NCBI GenBank assembly: GCA_910574455.1
Contig: CAJSYZ010000010.1
Coordinates: 62,001-126,000 of the forward strand
DNA: 64,000 nt
From: Trichaptum fuscoviolaceum
Lineage: Eukaryota > Basidiomycota > Agaricomycetes > Hymenochaetales > Trichaptaceae
Direction of reading: 5' to 3'
Shown in pieces: positions 1 to 12,950 of the stretch; position 1 is the stretch's first letter, and each line of letters starts with the position of its first letter. Below the pieces are notes generated by a model that was given only the letters and a program-made list of their open reading frames with translations, searched no databases and was not told where the DNA came from. The position numbers and the translations under genes were made by a program.

Positions 1-1
1 C

Positions 2-799
2 ATCATCCGCTGGGCGTCATACTCCAAGGGCGGATTCAAGGAGGGTGTGAGTCTGACGTGCGACGACGAGCTGAACCGCTGGATGAAGTACGCATATGGG
101 TGCAGCGAGCTGATCTTCAACCCGCTCGTGCAGTGGTGGTACAAGGGCCCGATCAGCAAACAGTTACACGTCTTTCTGTGGAGCGGCGCGCCGGTACACT
201 ACAAGCTCAACATGCTCAGCTACATGTTTTCATACTACGGCCTCGCCGTGGCGCTCGTGCTCGCGTTGGTGAACTACATCCTGCTCGGTCTCGAGCTCAT
301 CCCCGTCGATGGCTTCTATCAGCACGCGTTCGAGGTCTGGCTCGCGTGCACGGTTGTTTTCCCCGGCGCGGGCAACCTCGGGTACACATTGCTCGAGTAC
401 CGGCTCGGCTCGCGCAGTCTGCTCACGGCGCTGGTGGAAAACGTGCGGTGGATCCCGTTCCTGTTCTTTTTCTTCGGCGGGATGGCGGTGCACCTGTCGC
501 AGGCGCTGCTCGCGCACCTGCTGTCGTACAATATTCAGTGGGGCGCGACGAAGAAGGAAGTGGAGCGCTCGAACTTCGTGAAAGAGGTGCCGAAGATCGT
601 GCGCCGCGCGTGGCTGAGCGTTAGCCTGAGCGTGCTGCTCATCGCGGGCATGTTCGTGATGGCCTCGGGTGCCGTCCCCCCGGACTGGAGGGTGGAGTTC
701 ACGAATTGGGCGGTGATCTTTCCGCTGGCGGTCGCGGCGGGGTGCCATATCCTGTACCCAATCGTGCTGAACCCGTGGTTGATGATCTTCTCGTACTAG
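2..799 (+). CDS. Glycosyltransferase family 2 membrane protein, C-terminal part
   Basis: The frame is open from the first bases of the window to a TAG at 797-799, so 265 residues of a larger protein are visible and the start lies upstream. The first residues are rich in charged and aromatic side chains (KGGFKEGVSL, then DDELNRW), as in the cytosolic end of a family 2 glycosyltransferase domain. About five hydrophobic segments follow (roughly residues 74-98, 115-135, 150-175, 210-230 and 240-262), ending in a conserved-looking HILYPIVLNPWLM stretch. From memory this matches the multi-span tail of a basidiomycete GT2 family distantly related to chitin and hyaluronan synthases, which polymerise nucleotide sugars at the plasma membrane. 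The substrate cannot be told because the catalytic D, DxD and QxxRW region is outside the window. The last exon shows no intron. An ATG-less start at 49 is unlikely because the upstream frame stays open. Confidence 0.75.
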   Translation: MIRWASYSKGGFKEGVSLTCDDELNRWMKYAYGCSELIFNPLVQWWYKGPISKQLHVFLWSGAPVHYKLNMLSYMFSYYGLAVALVLALVNYILLGLELIPVDGFYQHAFEVWLACTVVFPGAGNLGYTLLEYRLGSRSLLTALVENVRWIPFLFFFFGGMAVHLSQALLAHLLSYNIQWGATKKEVERSNFVKEVPKIVRRAWLSVSLSVLLIAGMFVMASGAVPPDWRVEFTNWAVIFPLAVAAGCHILYPIVLNPWLMIFSY

Positions 800-1558
800 C
801 CAAGCTTTCACCGTCCTTTCTGTCTGTCTGTCTGTCTCTGGCTTGTTTCGGTCTCTGTGTTTGTACGACCTTCTTGTCCTCGAACTCTAGGCGCAAACTT
901 TGAGGCCTACAAGTCTCCTCTTTCAGTGCTTGTTCTTGTCTCCCATCTATCTGGGTAACATTCAGCTTCATTCTATCTCGGTCTTTCTCTGGCCTTCCGT
1001 CCTTTTTCTGGGTATCCTTCAGTACGTCGCGCTCCGCCGTCTTCGCTCACTCTTCTCTTGCCTCTGCTCTCTCGGAATCGAGCGACCCCGCTGGAAATTT
1101 ATGACTACGTGATACGGTATCTACTTTTGTGTATGTAGTAGTATTCGATGTGCGACAAATTCATGCGGTCACGATTTTCCGATAAAGATTTGAAAGTTCG
1201 GTGCTGTGTGTTTGAACCCAATTTCAAGTGCGTATACGGGAGGGTGGTGCACCGTACGCAATTGTGTACCTTCTTTCCGGTCGTTTTCTCTGCACGGGCG
1301 CGTTTAGAATTTGCTGCTTCAAATTTGCGCGGCATTGACACATAAGATAATGATGCGTAACGACTTGCTTTGAAAGGCAAATGGTACTTCTTTCTTCTCC
1401 ATCCTATCTATGCTCTGCTAGACTAGATTATGCATGATTGTTGCTGACTCCTAATCCACTCGGCTCTGGTTTGAGGAACTATGAATTGTCACTCTTAATC
1501 ATGCAAAAGGTTCAAAAACTGTCGCCGTGCTTTTCCTTTCTACATTACGCAGCCAGCC
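800..1558. other. Intergenic, converging 3' ends
   Basis: About 760 bases between the 3' ends of the glycosyltransferase (plus strand) and the methyltransferase (minus strand). A short CTGT tandem repeat at about 819-838 follows the glycosyltransferase stop, in its probable 3' UTR. The rest is pyrimidine-rich on the plus strand. No coding region was recognised. Confidence 0.6.
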
Positions 1559-2722
1559 TCATACAATATGCACGCTCCAGAAGAGCCACGTCTGTACTAA
1601 ACCGCCTTCAAGAGTCATCGGCCCCGTCCTCGCCTTAACCACGACGTGAGCCGCTGCGAAGCCTTCGCTCTTGATCTCCGAGAATGCTCTCTTCCACATT
1701 GCCTCCCACGTCGTCGGATCGTGCCCGAATCGCTCACTGTCAAACAAAGATATTCTAATTGGCATAGCCCGTGGTGAAAATGGAGAATAATGGCAGACTC
1801 ACATGCCCATCTCACTCCCGATAGTCCCAGCCTTTTCCGTCGCCTGGTGTCTTCCAAAGACGACTGTCCCCGGCGTCAATTTCGCGAGGCTTGCGAACCG
1901 CAGCGCGACCGCGTACTGCGTCTCTTCGTTCCAGATGTGGAAGAGCGAGCCAGCGTAGAGGTGCGTCAGCTTGCCTTTGAGCACATCAAGGCTCGTCGTG
2001 CCCTTCAGTGCGAAGTTTGCGTCTGAGTCTCGAGTGGGAGCACTAGGCGTTGGATTAAGGTTGAAGATGTCCGTTGCGAGGAAGGTAATCTCGCATGACT
2101 GTGCGTCATCCCGGAAGAGTTTATGCCCCGCGTCAATGAATTCCTCTCGCAAATCGCATGCGATGATGTTCTCGGCGGGATAGCCATCAAGGACGAGCTT
2201 TCTGACGTCCGTTCCCACTGCACGATCGTCAGTACTATGGAATTGATGCCATCTGTGGGAAGACGTCACTCACTGTGGCAGCCGAGGTCCAGGAAGAGTG
2301 TGTCGCGTTTCTCTTTGCCTGCTTCGACCACGGCTGGGTAGACCTCGTTGCTAGCCATGAGAAGACGCGTGAAGTGGAACATGTAGATGCATGGGTACGG
2401 GTAGGCGGCACTGATTTACATTCCCGTAAGCTGCTGCTGCTCTTAATCCAGAAGGAATTGATGAGATACGTACAATGTCCTAGTGCAATACCCCAAGGTA
2501 ACACTCAGCATCAACTAAAAACCCACTTCGCAGGCGCACTCACTCCTTTCGAATCGCAAACACCCTCTTCCGTATTTCCTCGTCGTCGCTCGCGATCGTG
2601 GCACGTAGGAACTCCCACTCCTCTGCGCTGGGCTGGAACAGCGAGGGGTCGAGAGTGAATAAGGCATTAGCAGGCGGCTGGGTGAGCTCCTTCGTGATGG
2701 TCGTGGTGACTGTCGTCGACAT
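1559..2722 (-). CDS. Class I SAM-dependent methyltransferase, secondary-metabolite type
   Basis: Proposed exons (minus strand): 2722-2544, 2479-2474, 2410-2274, 2217-1803 and 1736-1559. All introns are 56-66 bases with GT/AG ends, and the phases close to give 304 residues. After an N-terminal helix the protein has YPYPCIYMFHF, then the SAM-binding motif I (LFLDLGCHMGTDVRKL, made only when the 2273-2218 intron is removed), the acidic second-strand region IIACDLREEF, and SLFHIW before a C-terminal WSVHIV. From memory this order and length fit small fungal methyltransferases of meroterpenoid and other secondary-metabolite clusters, which transfer a methyl group from S-adenosylmethionine to a small molecule. 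No other biosynthetic gene is visible nearby, so the substrate is unknown. The second exon is only 6 bases; skipping it also keeps the frame. The start ATG at 2722-2720 is the first in frame. Confidence 0.75.
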
Positions 2723-4689
2723 TTTTAAAGGTCGTTCTCCCTAAGACTATCCGTGGGCGGAGCAGTTCTTTCTAACAGCTACCCTCGACGGATGCATAGT
2801 TATATACAGTCCTGGCTTGGACCTGGGTAAAGCATGTGAGTCTCGTAGCTCGGAGCGAAAACATAGCAAACTGACATTCCAATAGAAGCATTGTAGACTA
2901 CAATGTCAACGCGGGGCCCCGAGGCAAACGGCGTAGCTTACGAGATTTAGCATTGACGGCTGATACTTTGACCGGGAATATCGAGCGTCGATCCGGAGAA
3001 TTGCCGCAAGTAACGGAAGAGAGGGATACCTGGGGTTGATGGCGCCGGTGCGATGAGGAGCCAAGGTATGTGATATCTACTTTCGCAAGTGATCGCCTTT
3101 CTCATAGTCGAGTCATGCTTGAGGTCCTCATGATAGCCTTCTTCTCGCTATCTTGTCAGCATGCCGCTTTGATGAGCGTGAGCCTAGGAGAAATCCGCGT
3201 CAAGTTGGAGACCGCGACACCAACTCTTGCAAGAACTGACGGAAGCCGTCAGGCCATGCCTGTATTTCCTCTCTTGCTCTCGAAGCTAATAAGCTCTATC
3301 TGATAGAAGTCTTAGTGTTAACGGGTTCGAAACATGAGAAATAAGAGGATGAGAAGACGTGATGAATATGATCAAAGAGCCGATGATCACGGCGCCGCAC
3401 CCAGGGTTCCGAGCCATTAAGAAGGCACCACCCAATTTCGCTGCAGCAAAGCATCATATATTCATATATTATAAACCTCCATAAACAGATGAGGACGAAT
3501 CGAAGGATAATTGTCCAGAGACTGACTGACCTATTGTTTGGTGAATAAATAAGTTGTTAAGATAATAGAAGAGGAAAATAATTGATAGCGGGTATAATGC
3601 TCACGAGCAAGAAGCAAACAGCGAAAGGCCAGCTACCCGAATCGTAGCAGCGTTCTCTGTATTCAGTGCTTGTAATAGTTGGGTCAGTTCTGATCCACGA
3701 TGATAACCCAGCCGATTGGGACCAGAACGCGGGGGAAGACCAAGATAGGTTGATCGAGATAAAACACTCGACATCCTAAGGGCAAAACTATTGCCTATTC
3801 TCGAGGAAGTTATTCTTCGGCGGCGTGATCTCGATGATCATAGTAAATCTGGTAGAGCGGGATAGCCTCGCATTCCTGAGAACTACGTGAGAATCAGCGC
3901 ATCATCTCAATAACACAGTGGGTACAACGGAAGGGAGCTCAACAAGTGGGCGAAAAGCAGCAAGCAAGTGTAGGTCCTGGGGTGAAGTGTCGATTGTGCT
4001 GTGCTCTACGAGAGTGCCGACGGAGATGGCAGAGTTGCTGTGGACTTCGGACTCATCGACAGAAAGGGCATATTAGAAGAGTTCGACGAAGAGCGTACAC
4101 CAAAGACGAGGGCCTCCTGTTATCGCATCATTTGTTCCGTGACCACTCCTATGAACTAAGAACAATTGCTGAACAAGTATATCTTCCCCTGTAGACAGAC
4201 AATTAGCCTATAAAATCCATGAGGGAAAAAAAAGTGGTGTGCGTAGAATTTAAAGATGACAGGGGAAAAGGCCTGGAAGGCTTGTGCAAAGTCTGCACCC
4301 GCGACATCACCAGAGGAAGAAATAAGCACAGAGCTGTGTACCCCGTATGGTCTTCCAGAAATTCATCATCACCATCCTGGTCTGGATCTTGCTTGCAAAG
4401 CGCCTACTGTTTCTGTTTCTAGATATGAAAGTTGCAGATCTCTTCGAGGTCTGCAATATGGGTACAAAGATTAAGAGGAAATCAAATATTGTGAGTCGAG
4501 AAGGGCCCACGGATGTCGAGGAATGCAGAGCAGACGGCTTGCGGTCTCTGCCAGGCCAACGCAAAGTACAGCGACGACAGACCTGACCAAAGGGATGAAG
4601 TCAGCATCATTCGGTCTATGAAGTTATGGTGAAGTGGCACAGCGGTCATCGGAGTCCTAACTCGTCTGTCGATCTTGCGAGTTGCGCAG
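2723..4689. other. Intergenic, no gene recognised
   Basis: About 2 kb upstream of the methyltransferase. It should contain that gene's promoter. AT-rich stretches occur around 3450-3600. The short open frames (for example near 3946-4194 and 4219-4586) lack family resemblance or intron-exon logic. Nothing here pairs clearly with the right inverted-repeat arm. Confidence 0.5.
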
Positions 4690-6250
4690 CTCCTACAAGG
4701 TGGATTCTATCCAGGATGCTCTCTGTCACTTCTTTCCGAGGTCTGCCTGGGACGTAGGAATGGAAAGGGTCGGAGATGAGCTTGACCACGACCAGCTCAG
4801 CAGTCGTAGGAAAGGTTGACCCATCGTGTCGCAGACCTTGCTAATGGTAACTCTAGCTGTTTACTTCTCCGCGGCAATTGTAGCGTTAACCTTGAGGAGC
4901 TTTCGCGGCTGAACGACTCAGAGGCGTCGTTGGCTTTGAATCTCGAATTAGTCTTCTTATTCGTGATCTTGATATTCGAAGTTGCGGCGTCGCTATCGGC
5001 GATCATCTCGGGAGACTCCCTATAAGCTGCAGGAAATTGCCATTAACCAAGGCTTAACAAGGGGGTTGTATGCTACTCACAAAGGCCCAAAGATTTGTTT
5101 TCATCGGTGCTTTTCAGTGACGCCGGCACCGCCAGGTTGAGATACGGGGCAAACTCATTTCCAAACACTCTAGTCATGACGCCGACTGGGGCTGCAGCTT
5201 CTGCGAATATATCAACCGCATCCATATCAGTGCCCACAGTTTTTTTTTCTTGCCTTCACCGGACTAGGCGAGGAAACGTTTAGCTTGTCCATTGGCTGTG
5301 CGAAGTATTGGTATGAAGACGCGACACGACGCGTGCGCGGTAGACCCAACTCAGCGAGTGGAGACCGGACAGGAAAACCGTGAGCAGCGTAATGTAGCCC
5401 TCCATGACGTCCTGCAGGATCCTGGGCAGCGCATTCAGCGTTGAGCAAGCCTGGCTCTACATCGCTGAATCGGGACGAGAATCATGATAGCTGGAAGGAG
5501 TGCGGCGGAATTCTTGTTGCACTCGTCTTTCATCCACCCGTAGAGGCAGCCAACAGCTGTACCCGTTGCGCGCTGCATGCCAGCATCGTGATCTTGAAGA
5601 CCGATCTCGATAAGCTGATAGACCTGCAGTATAAGGGGTGTCATGTCTTCCAAGCACCGGCTGCGCATTTAGATCTGTACTGTACATGCACGGCATGAGG
5701 AGGTTGCTGAGTGCCGGGAAGATTTGCACTGAAGGGGGTGAGAATGAGAATATCGATGATGCGCAGCGATGAGTGCACATCGACACTTGCATCAAAGGAC
5801 TCGTTGTAAGGCCTTTTGGAATTGCTGAGTCAAGGCAAACAGACTGGACAGACGCCTTTTGGCTGTAGAAGGGATCATATGGAGGACCACAACTTAAAGA
5901 CGAGTAATATGGACATACTATTTGATAATCCGCGACAAAGCGTTGCGAGCTTCCATCCAAATCTCCTCGTCATGGATGGTGTTCGAACCCGCACGAAATT
6001 TGAGGGGAATCACCTTGATGAGTCCTTTTTCAATACGTATAAGCACGAGAAAGCTTGAGATATTGGGAGCGACGCACCACCATTAACGACTTCTCCAAGA
6101 CACCGAACTGATGCATTGCACTGCACTGCTATCCCCGTGTATCTGTTCACACCCGCAAACATCGCCGACAACAGCAACTGTAAGTCCTGGACCTTATTCT
6201 TCTCCTCCGAGCTGATGGGCTGTGGACAGTGCACGAGACTCGCCAACTTC
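4690..6250 (-). pseudogene. Decayed importin-4 / KAP123-like karyopherin copy (left arm)
   Basis: Read on the minus strand from 6250 towards 4690, broken frames give segments in the order of a KAP123/importin-4 HEAT-repeat protein. There is an early block ending SSEEKNKVQDLQLLLSAMF. Next come MTPLILQVYQLIEIGLQDHD and CNKNSAALLPAIMILV (about 5660-5480), then a block with FAEAA, VGVMTRVFGNEFAPYL and AVPASLKS (about 5220-5095), then a piece near 4870 with KVNATIAAEK. Known importin-4 proteins carry nuclear cargo such as ribosomal proteins and histones through the pore. This copy cannot do that: frames shift, stops interrupt, and long parts of the family sequence are missing between blocks. It keeps some segments that the right copy has lost. 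The match is from memory of the family, so fine alignment is unverified. Confidence 0.6.
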
Positions 6251-9200
6251 TGTATTTTGCGTAAATCCCTCTGCGAGCTATATTCTGTAAATGAGACGTT
6301 AAGCCTTCAGAACGAACTCACAGAGCTTGAAGAGAGCAGGAATGGGCTCACGAGAACCGTTGAGAGTGCTTACGGGATCGGAATGAAGAATGTTCCTGTT
6401 TTACGTTGGGAAATGGGTGCGCAACACGTTTTTAAAGGAATTAGTCCCGGGGATAATCACTGGCATTTATATGACCGCGGTTGTCTAGCAGATGTAGCTG
6501 TATGGCGAACAGGGATGGAAGAAAGAGAGAACGAGTACCAGAGTAACGAGATTCAAATTTAAGCGTCAAAATTCCCACGGACGCCAATTTTTAATCTCCA
6601 CCGTTCCGACTTCGCACCTGAGTCACGATCTTGATTTCCTCAGCCCTCAACTATCTACAGTACTTCTCGACGTTTACATCTACCACAATGACGCGTTGAA
6701 ATTTTTTCCATTGTCATCAACATCGAGTATCAGTAACCAGTCCTTGCCGCTCAAAGAAGGCGCATCTACGAGAACCAACACTGAGACACACGTCCACATC
6801 CTTATGGGACTTCGAGAGTCGTTGAAGATTCGGCGTGCTCGACACTTTATAAGTGGAAATGATCCATAATGAGTTATGAGAACCAAGTTCTGACGTGTGG
6901 TCGGCTCGTCAGATATACAATTGCAAAGCGCGCAAGGTGCGTCTGGTCATCGAATCTTCGTATATTCATTGATAATTGCTCACCTGTCCACCAATTCCAT
7001 CTTGTTAATCTATACGTCGCATTCTCTTCGAGATGATGCGATAAAAGGCTATCCGATCAACGTCGAACCTGCATGTTAAAATCTGTAGGCCGATGATTTA
7101 AGATCTGCTAATGCTTTTATCCCTTTCTCTCATGAGAATCTTTAGCCAGCACAACTGAGTTCAATGCCTCTCATCTCCCATAATCATATCTCATGTCTAT
7201 GAACCCACCTTCTGCACATTTGCTTCACACGTTTGGACTTGGATTACGAAACACGCTCTAAAGCGCTGATACACATCCGCGATTGCGAGGACTCCTAGAT
7301 AACGGTACTTATGTTCGCGGTTCGTGGTTCGTGGTTAGAGCTGTTCATAGTTGTCCAGACGCTAATGCCGTGCGCTTAGATCTTGCCGAAATATAGACAC
7401 CTTCTCAAGCTGAAGCGCCATATCATGGCGTCAATCTAGGATCTGGCCTTTTTGTCTCTTGACGGCAACAAATGAGGCCCAGTAAGTAACCTTGGCCGTA
7501 TTTCCAAGATGTTCATCACTGGACGAGCCGTGCTGCTCCTTCAGAATTCGCTTTCCGAGAGACGTGAACTTGCTAACCCTTTCCGATGCAACACGAGAAT
7601 GTGCAAAGCTTTCAGATATTACCGACTTTGATTTCACCAGACATGGTCGCAGTGGATTGATTATCTTTCAGCAAACAAAATAGTCTTTTAAGCCTTCCGC
7701 AACTGATATTGCTACATGTTTCAGAGGGTTAGCTTCATGCATCCTCAGGCGGACGGGCTATGAGGGCCCTTCGGCCAGTTAACTTCGCGCCATGGGTTAC
7801 GGACGAGGGGTTTTAAGATATTGAGGTACGTTAGCCATAGATGTATGAAGGGAGCACTACTGAGCATTTACTCACTGGATGGAAAGGTGTTACAAAATTT
7901 CTTCGTCCCTGACTACAGCGTGACGAAGGCCTGGCCGATAATCTGACCTGTGATCTAATTGTGCATATGTAATTCGATGCAAGTACAGAAGCAACTTCCA
8001 GGAGGCGAATAGACGGCCACTGGAGGGGATGCCTGATGTGCGAAGCCCGGCGTATTTAAGGGGCCGAAAGCCGCTGATGTTCCTTGCTGGGACTTGTGAC
8101 CACGTTTGTGAGGGATGTCTCCAAATATAAAGTGTTCTGTATCTCTGGGACTGTCCTGGATTGGGGATTGCGCAAAATGGCTGGAGCACCGATGTCTGGA
8201 CATTCCTCAGATTCTTCGTGTTTTTCATCAAACGCGACCACCATTCTTGCACTGCTATCCGACTTCACCTGTCTATCCCATTTATACCTCCTCTTCGCTC
8301 CCGCTGGCACTTCGAAGTTGTCCTCCTCCTTGCCTAGCCGCGCTTGCGTTTATCCACGCTCATTCTTTACGCACTGACCAACTCCTATAATACACATCCC
8401 TGTGACCATTCGTTTATCTTGAAATCATGTATCTTGCTTCAACTTGGTATTCTCGAACTTGGCCAGTTCGGTTAGATAGACCTCGACGACGAAGCGCCAT
8501 AATTGCACTACTTCGATGTGCCCCAAATATGCAAGTCGCAAGAAACATCCGTAAGCCTTCATTTTCACCCTGATTACTACTTGTGGCTGATACCGTGCTG
8601 CCCATCCGACTATTAGCTAGTCTGAGAATTCAACCCGGCATTCGAGCGGACTTCAAGTTAGTTCAAGAAAAGTATTTGGCAGAACAGGCAAATGATATTA
8701 ACTTCCGCTATCTACCTTCCGGGTGAAGACCACTCGTTCATCTCCCCTCCGTCGTTCTAGTCATACCAAGCATTGGATGTAAGTACCATCAGCGATGAAG
8801 CAGACCGAGACGAGCGAAATGGAGAAACATTGCACAAATGCTACTCACAAAGTCATTTTAACACTTTCCCATCTTATCCCGTACCCGCTTTAGTCACTCA
8901 TGTTTCCAAAACACCGCACTACATGGAGTTTGCATACTGCATGTGAGTTGTCAATCCATCTCATCCTCATGAGATAGAGAGTTTAACACACACATTGTAA
9001 ATGCTTAGTTGAGGTCCTACGGGTGAAACTAGCTTGACGTCAACTTTCAAGCCCGGTTATGCAAACAAAAACTCGCAAGCCGGACAGCGTGCCATTCATT
9101 CTGCATAACTGTGCTAACAGAACGCAGGCGGTGGGATGCTTGATGAAATATTGAACTTTCTGACGTGTACGTACGCGCACTCAAAAAACAATAGGTTTCT

Positions 9201-12200
9201 GAACCCTATTCTATCTCACCACTTGACCATGAGACCTCTATGACCAGCATGCTCACATCCACGATGCATGCAGCACCCCTCGGAAAGTCCACTTCCATTA
9301 TAAAGACTATCTTCTCGCCACTAATTTTCTGCTAAACAAGTCGATTAAGCAACGCTGTTTTCATTTCAGCAGCTATCCTGCGTTTTTCGCGACCTTCTTC
9401 GGCGTTTAAGAGAGTTTTACGGATGCAAAGTGTTCTCTGCAAAGCTCTGGGCTTTGCTCAAATTCTAATTTCTGCCTCGTGCGAAGCCACGAGGTCGATT
9501 GAATCGCGCGTGCTTTGGTTATTTAAAGGCAGCCACGTGTTTTTTTATGAGAGCGTGCTTACTATTGCACATACTCATCAGCAAATCCATCCGCTCACAT
9601 GACGGGGTGTACCATAATGCACGGGCTTCTGAGTGCGTCCGAGTCTTCCTGAGGATGGAAGAGAATAATATTTGATGGGCTTCTGCGCCGGAAAACGAGG
9701 CCAGAACTTCCTATCGGAGGACTCTCACCAGGCAGGTTTCCGGGGTCCGGACTAAAAAGTAATTCTCAGATCAGCTCTGCCCGATGAAGGCATGAATCCC
9801 TGAAGTTAATTGACCCTGGGTTAATAGCGTCACCGATCAAGGCACTCGGTCGGCTCCGGTCCCATTCAGGGGCTTCTTCGGTCAAGAGCCAGTCAATCCT
9901 AACCCTCGACATATACCAAGTTGGCGCGCCTTGCATGAGCGCACGTATAGTATATATGCGCTCATTTGTATTCTAAGCTTCACAGGAGACTTGAGCTGTA
10001 CTCTCCATTCTTCGAGATCTTGATTGGAATATGTGGCGAATGAGATAGGGCATCTAGTTTTCGGAAATGAAAACGCCGGTTTCTGCACACCATATGCGTC
10101 TCTTGTTCTGCGCCTGCACCTCTCTGCGCAGTATTTGAGCTCTATATTGCGACTACCGAAGCTACCCGGGGCTGTATGGAGCAAAACAACGGTATGGGCC
10201 TATGAATTTCGCTACTATAATCTAACCAACCTCTCGAGATGAACTGGATTTGAGCAGCTTAATATGATGGACAAATAGACAAGATCGCCCGGGCTCTCAT
10301 CACATCTATAATGTAAGTACGTTCGCCTCCCCACTCAAGTCGCCCAGGATACAAATTAAACAAGGTAACTTTCAGAGCATCGGCTAACACTCCCCACGTT
10401 CATTCCGCTACCACTAAAACCTCTTAGACAGTAAACACTACAGAGGATGTCGAAATCCTACATGAAACATTTGCTAGTATGACTCTTATCCTCGTCTATC
10501 CCACCTTGGGTATCGTCCGTCGCTGAAACACGTTCTCCAACCCCCGAGACTGAGCTAAATATTGAACGACCCGGCGCCGAATAAGGGCACGCCGGGAACT
10601 CCTGTCGTCGCTCTTCGCTATCTATAGTATGTATGTACTGTATATTAATATTCATTCTGTCTTATCGTTCATTTCGCTTCGACTACGCTATTTATTTCTC
10701 CAGCGGTGCATTCTTCATGTGAAGAAGCGGCGAGAGTCTCGACGTTGAGAGGTGGAAGACGCCGCTGGTACGAGCCGCTGTGCCACAACCCGCAATAAAG
10801 TAGATCTAACCCGCTAACGCATGCAGCATACATAGAATAGAACTACCTTTCACATCTCACCACCACCATACCATCTGTCGCCCTCGATATGTTATTCTAG
10901 CAACAAACAATATCAAGACAAGCCCAGTCTAGTATGCTAATTTACTTCCGTAAGGTCTTTAGTAGTTGGCGTTTCATGAATTAAGTGCGAAATCCGAACA
11001 CAATAATGTACTCAGTTCGGGTGCGTATACTGAATTAAGTGGTTGATCTAAATAGGTGTCATTTGATTTATACGGTCCTAGACAAACTGACTAGCGAAGA
11101 CCGAGACACGCAGGCGCTAGGCGTACGGCGTTCGGCGTATGTACAGTACGTGGGAAGTACGTACGTCCATACGCGTCGAACGCGGGGCCGCCGTCACCTA
11201 ACACACCTTTGCTTCCGTTCGTACTGAACTGCATTACTCCAAATCGGGCTCAGGATGGAATGTCTTCAATTGAATATATTATATGCCCCTCCGACGTCCT
11301 CCGCCGATCACTAACAAGGGCAGCCCCCGGGCCTGCGCCACACACAGCCTGAGCGCCACACTTACCGAATTGGGGGACTAACAAGACACACTCTAATTTC
11401 TGTGTAATTTATTTATATATATATCAGGCGTGGCCACATACGGAGGCAAATTCCGGAATACAAGAGCTAGACTGTGAGTGAATTGACGAGTTATTATAAT
11501 ACAAGAGACAAGGAACTCAGTCGTCGTAAGCGAGTGGGTGGTCCGCCGGTGGAGTGAGAGATAACGATGTCGTTATGTCGCATCGTCAACCTCCTTACGC
11601 TGCGGAGCCAACAGATTGTGGAGGTGGGTATGCAGTCGATACCGCTTATCAGAACATACGAGAGCAGAGCAAGTCTGCACGTGGGGGAGCGATGTCGTGA
11701 GCGAACGCGCACCGCCGATCATGAAGACGATCAGAATTGAGTTCGACTGCTTCGCAAACGGCTAAACCAAGACTGCCTCCGCGAACTATCCATACGCAAC
11801 TTGCGAAGCACCCCAGGCCAGACGGTCGTCACCCCGCCATCTACTATCCCTACCTTGTACTTTTCGTACGCCCCATATCGAGGTATGCGTTTCAGAACTG
11901 AATGACCAAGCTATTATCGCAGCCTCGCAGAAGCGCAGGAGATCGGAGGGGTGGCAACGCTGATAGAGTTGACCTGGGAGCTGCGGGAGCGCGTCATAAT
12001 CGCCAGATGCGCGGAACAAGGCTGGAGAAGACGCGCCAAAGAAGGGAGTCAGGCTTTACGGGTGAAGCCGCGAGGACTGTGTTGTGTGCCAGGACGCGAC
12101 AGTACGAGGAGGAGGAGAGGTGTTGTCATTGCGCACCGTTCAATCGAAAAGCAGCAAAGCGCGAGGGCACCTGCTAGTCGCGCGCGCCACAGGGCGGGAC

Positions 12201-12293
12201 TAAAGTAGTTGCAGCGTGTCATGTCATCGCTAGCGGGGTGGACCCACGAAGCATAGTCAGTTACAAGTGATATCTCAGTTCTCCGTTAGAGAG

Positions 12294-12328
12294 CTGCGAA
12301 CTGCGAACTGCGAACTGCGAACTGCGAA
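12294..12328. repeat. Tandem (CTGCGAA)5 minisatellite
   Basis: Five perfect head-to-tail copies of the heptamer CTGCGAA. The matching position in the right inverted-repeat arm (about 39660-39690) has only scattered related units, so the expansion came after the arms duplicated. Confidence 0.9.
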
Positions 12329-12950
12329 GACGCAAAAGCCCCTCAACTGCCGATAGCAAAGGCAAAGAACAAGAAGAAGTACTCCGTGGGACCACCCACC
12401 AAACACGTGCAGCTCGACTGAATGGGAGGAGGATCAGAGGTGACGGACCAGCGGATCGACTGTTGGCTATATGAACGCCGTTCTGAGTGCTAAGTTCAAG
12501 AAGCCCGGCAATGAGGCGCGGGAGAAGCCCGTCGCAGGAGCTTATTTCTCTTCATCTGCGGCGTGCGCCCCCATTTGGCGCGCAAGTGTCCAAGGTCAAG
12601 GTCGCACTGGCAATCGGGAACTTTGAACCAGAGAAGACGAGATAAGAAGTGATCGTATCCAACTTTCATGATTTGCGCGAATGCTCTCTCGCCCTTCGGC
12701 GTTTCACAGAAGAGAAGTTCACCCACCAGGCGGAGTCGCTGCCCCGTCTCGACTGCGAAAACCTAGGCGTTAGCGAGGACCGTTCTCGCCATTCGGTGAA
12801 GAATTTTAGAGTTGCGGGGCCTGACCCGGACGCCTTGCGTCTATTTCGAATATGGAATGAGGTGTTCGTAGAATGTGACAAGGCAAAGAGGAATACAGGA
12901 TTGCGCGATCGCGTAAGGTGACTGTGCCTAAAAGTTGAACTTGATCATCT

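Larger units (their letters stand above)
4690..12950. repeat. Left arm of a giant inverted repeat
   Basis: This stretch matches 39060-46830 in inverted orientation, collinearly. Landmark pairs are: 4800-5050 with 46300-46540; 5435-5960 with 45560-46130; 6010-6250 with 45280-45540; 7431-7637 with 44248-44400; 7890-8310 with 43590-43990; 8414-8605 with 43390-43600; 9600 with 42440; 10000 with 42060; 11494-11712 with 40295-40507; 11780-12210 with 39785-40240; and 12496-12921 with 39077-39490. The copies differ by many substitutions and small indels, so the duplication is not recent. Most of the arm has no recognisable coding content. The exception is the KAP123-like remnant at the outer end. Confidence 0.85.

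Noticed and set aside
5975..6000. B-box-like GTTCGAACCC in the left arm, also in the right arm
   Set aside because: No matching acceptor stem or anticodon arm could be drawn.
12496..12921. Paired frames on both strands, conserved between the repeat arms, as a gene
   Set aside because: Both strands are open and equally conserved between the arms, as expected for duplicated non-coding DNA; no family was recognised.
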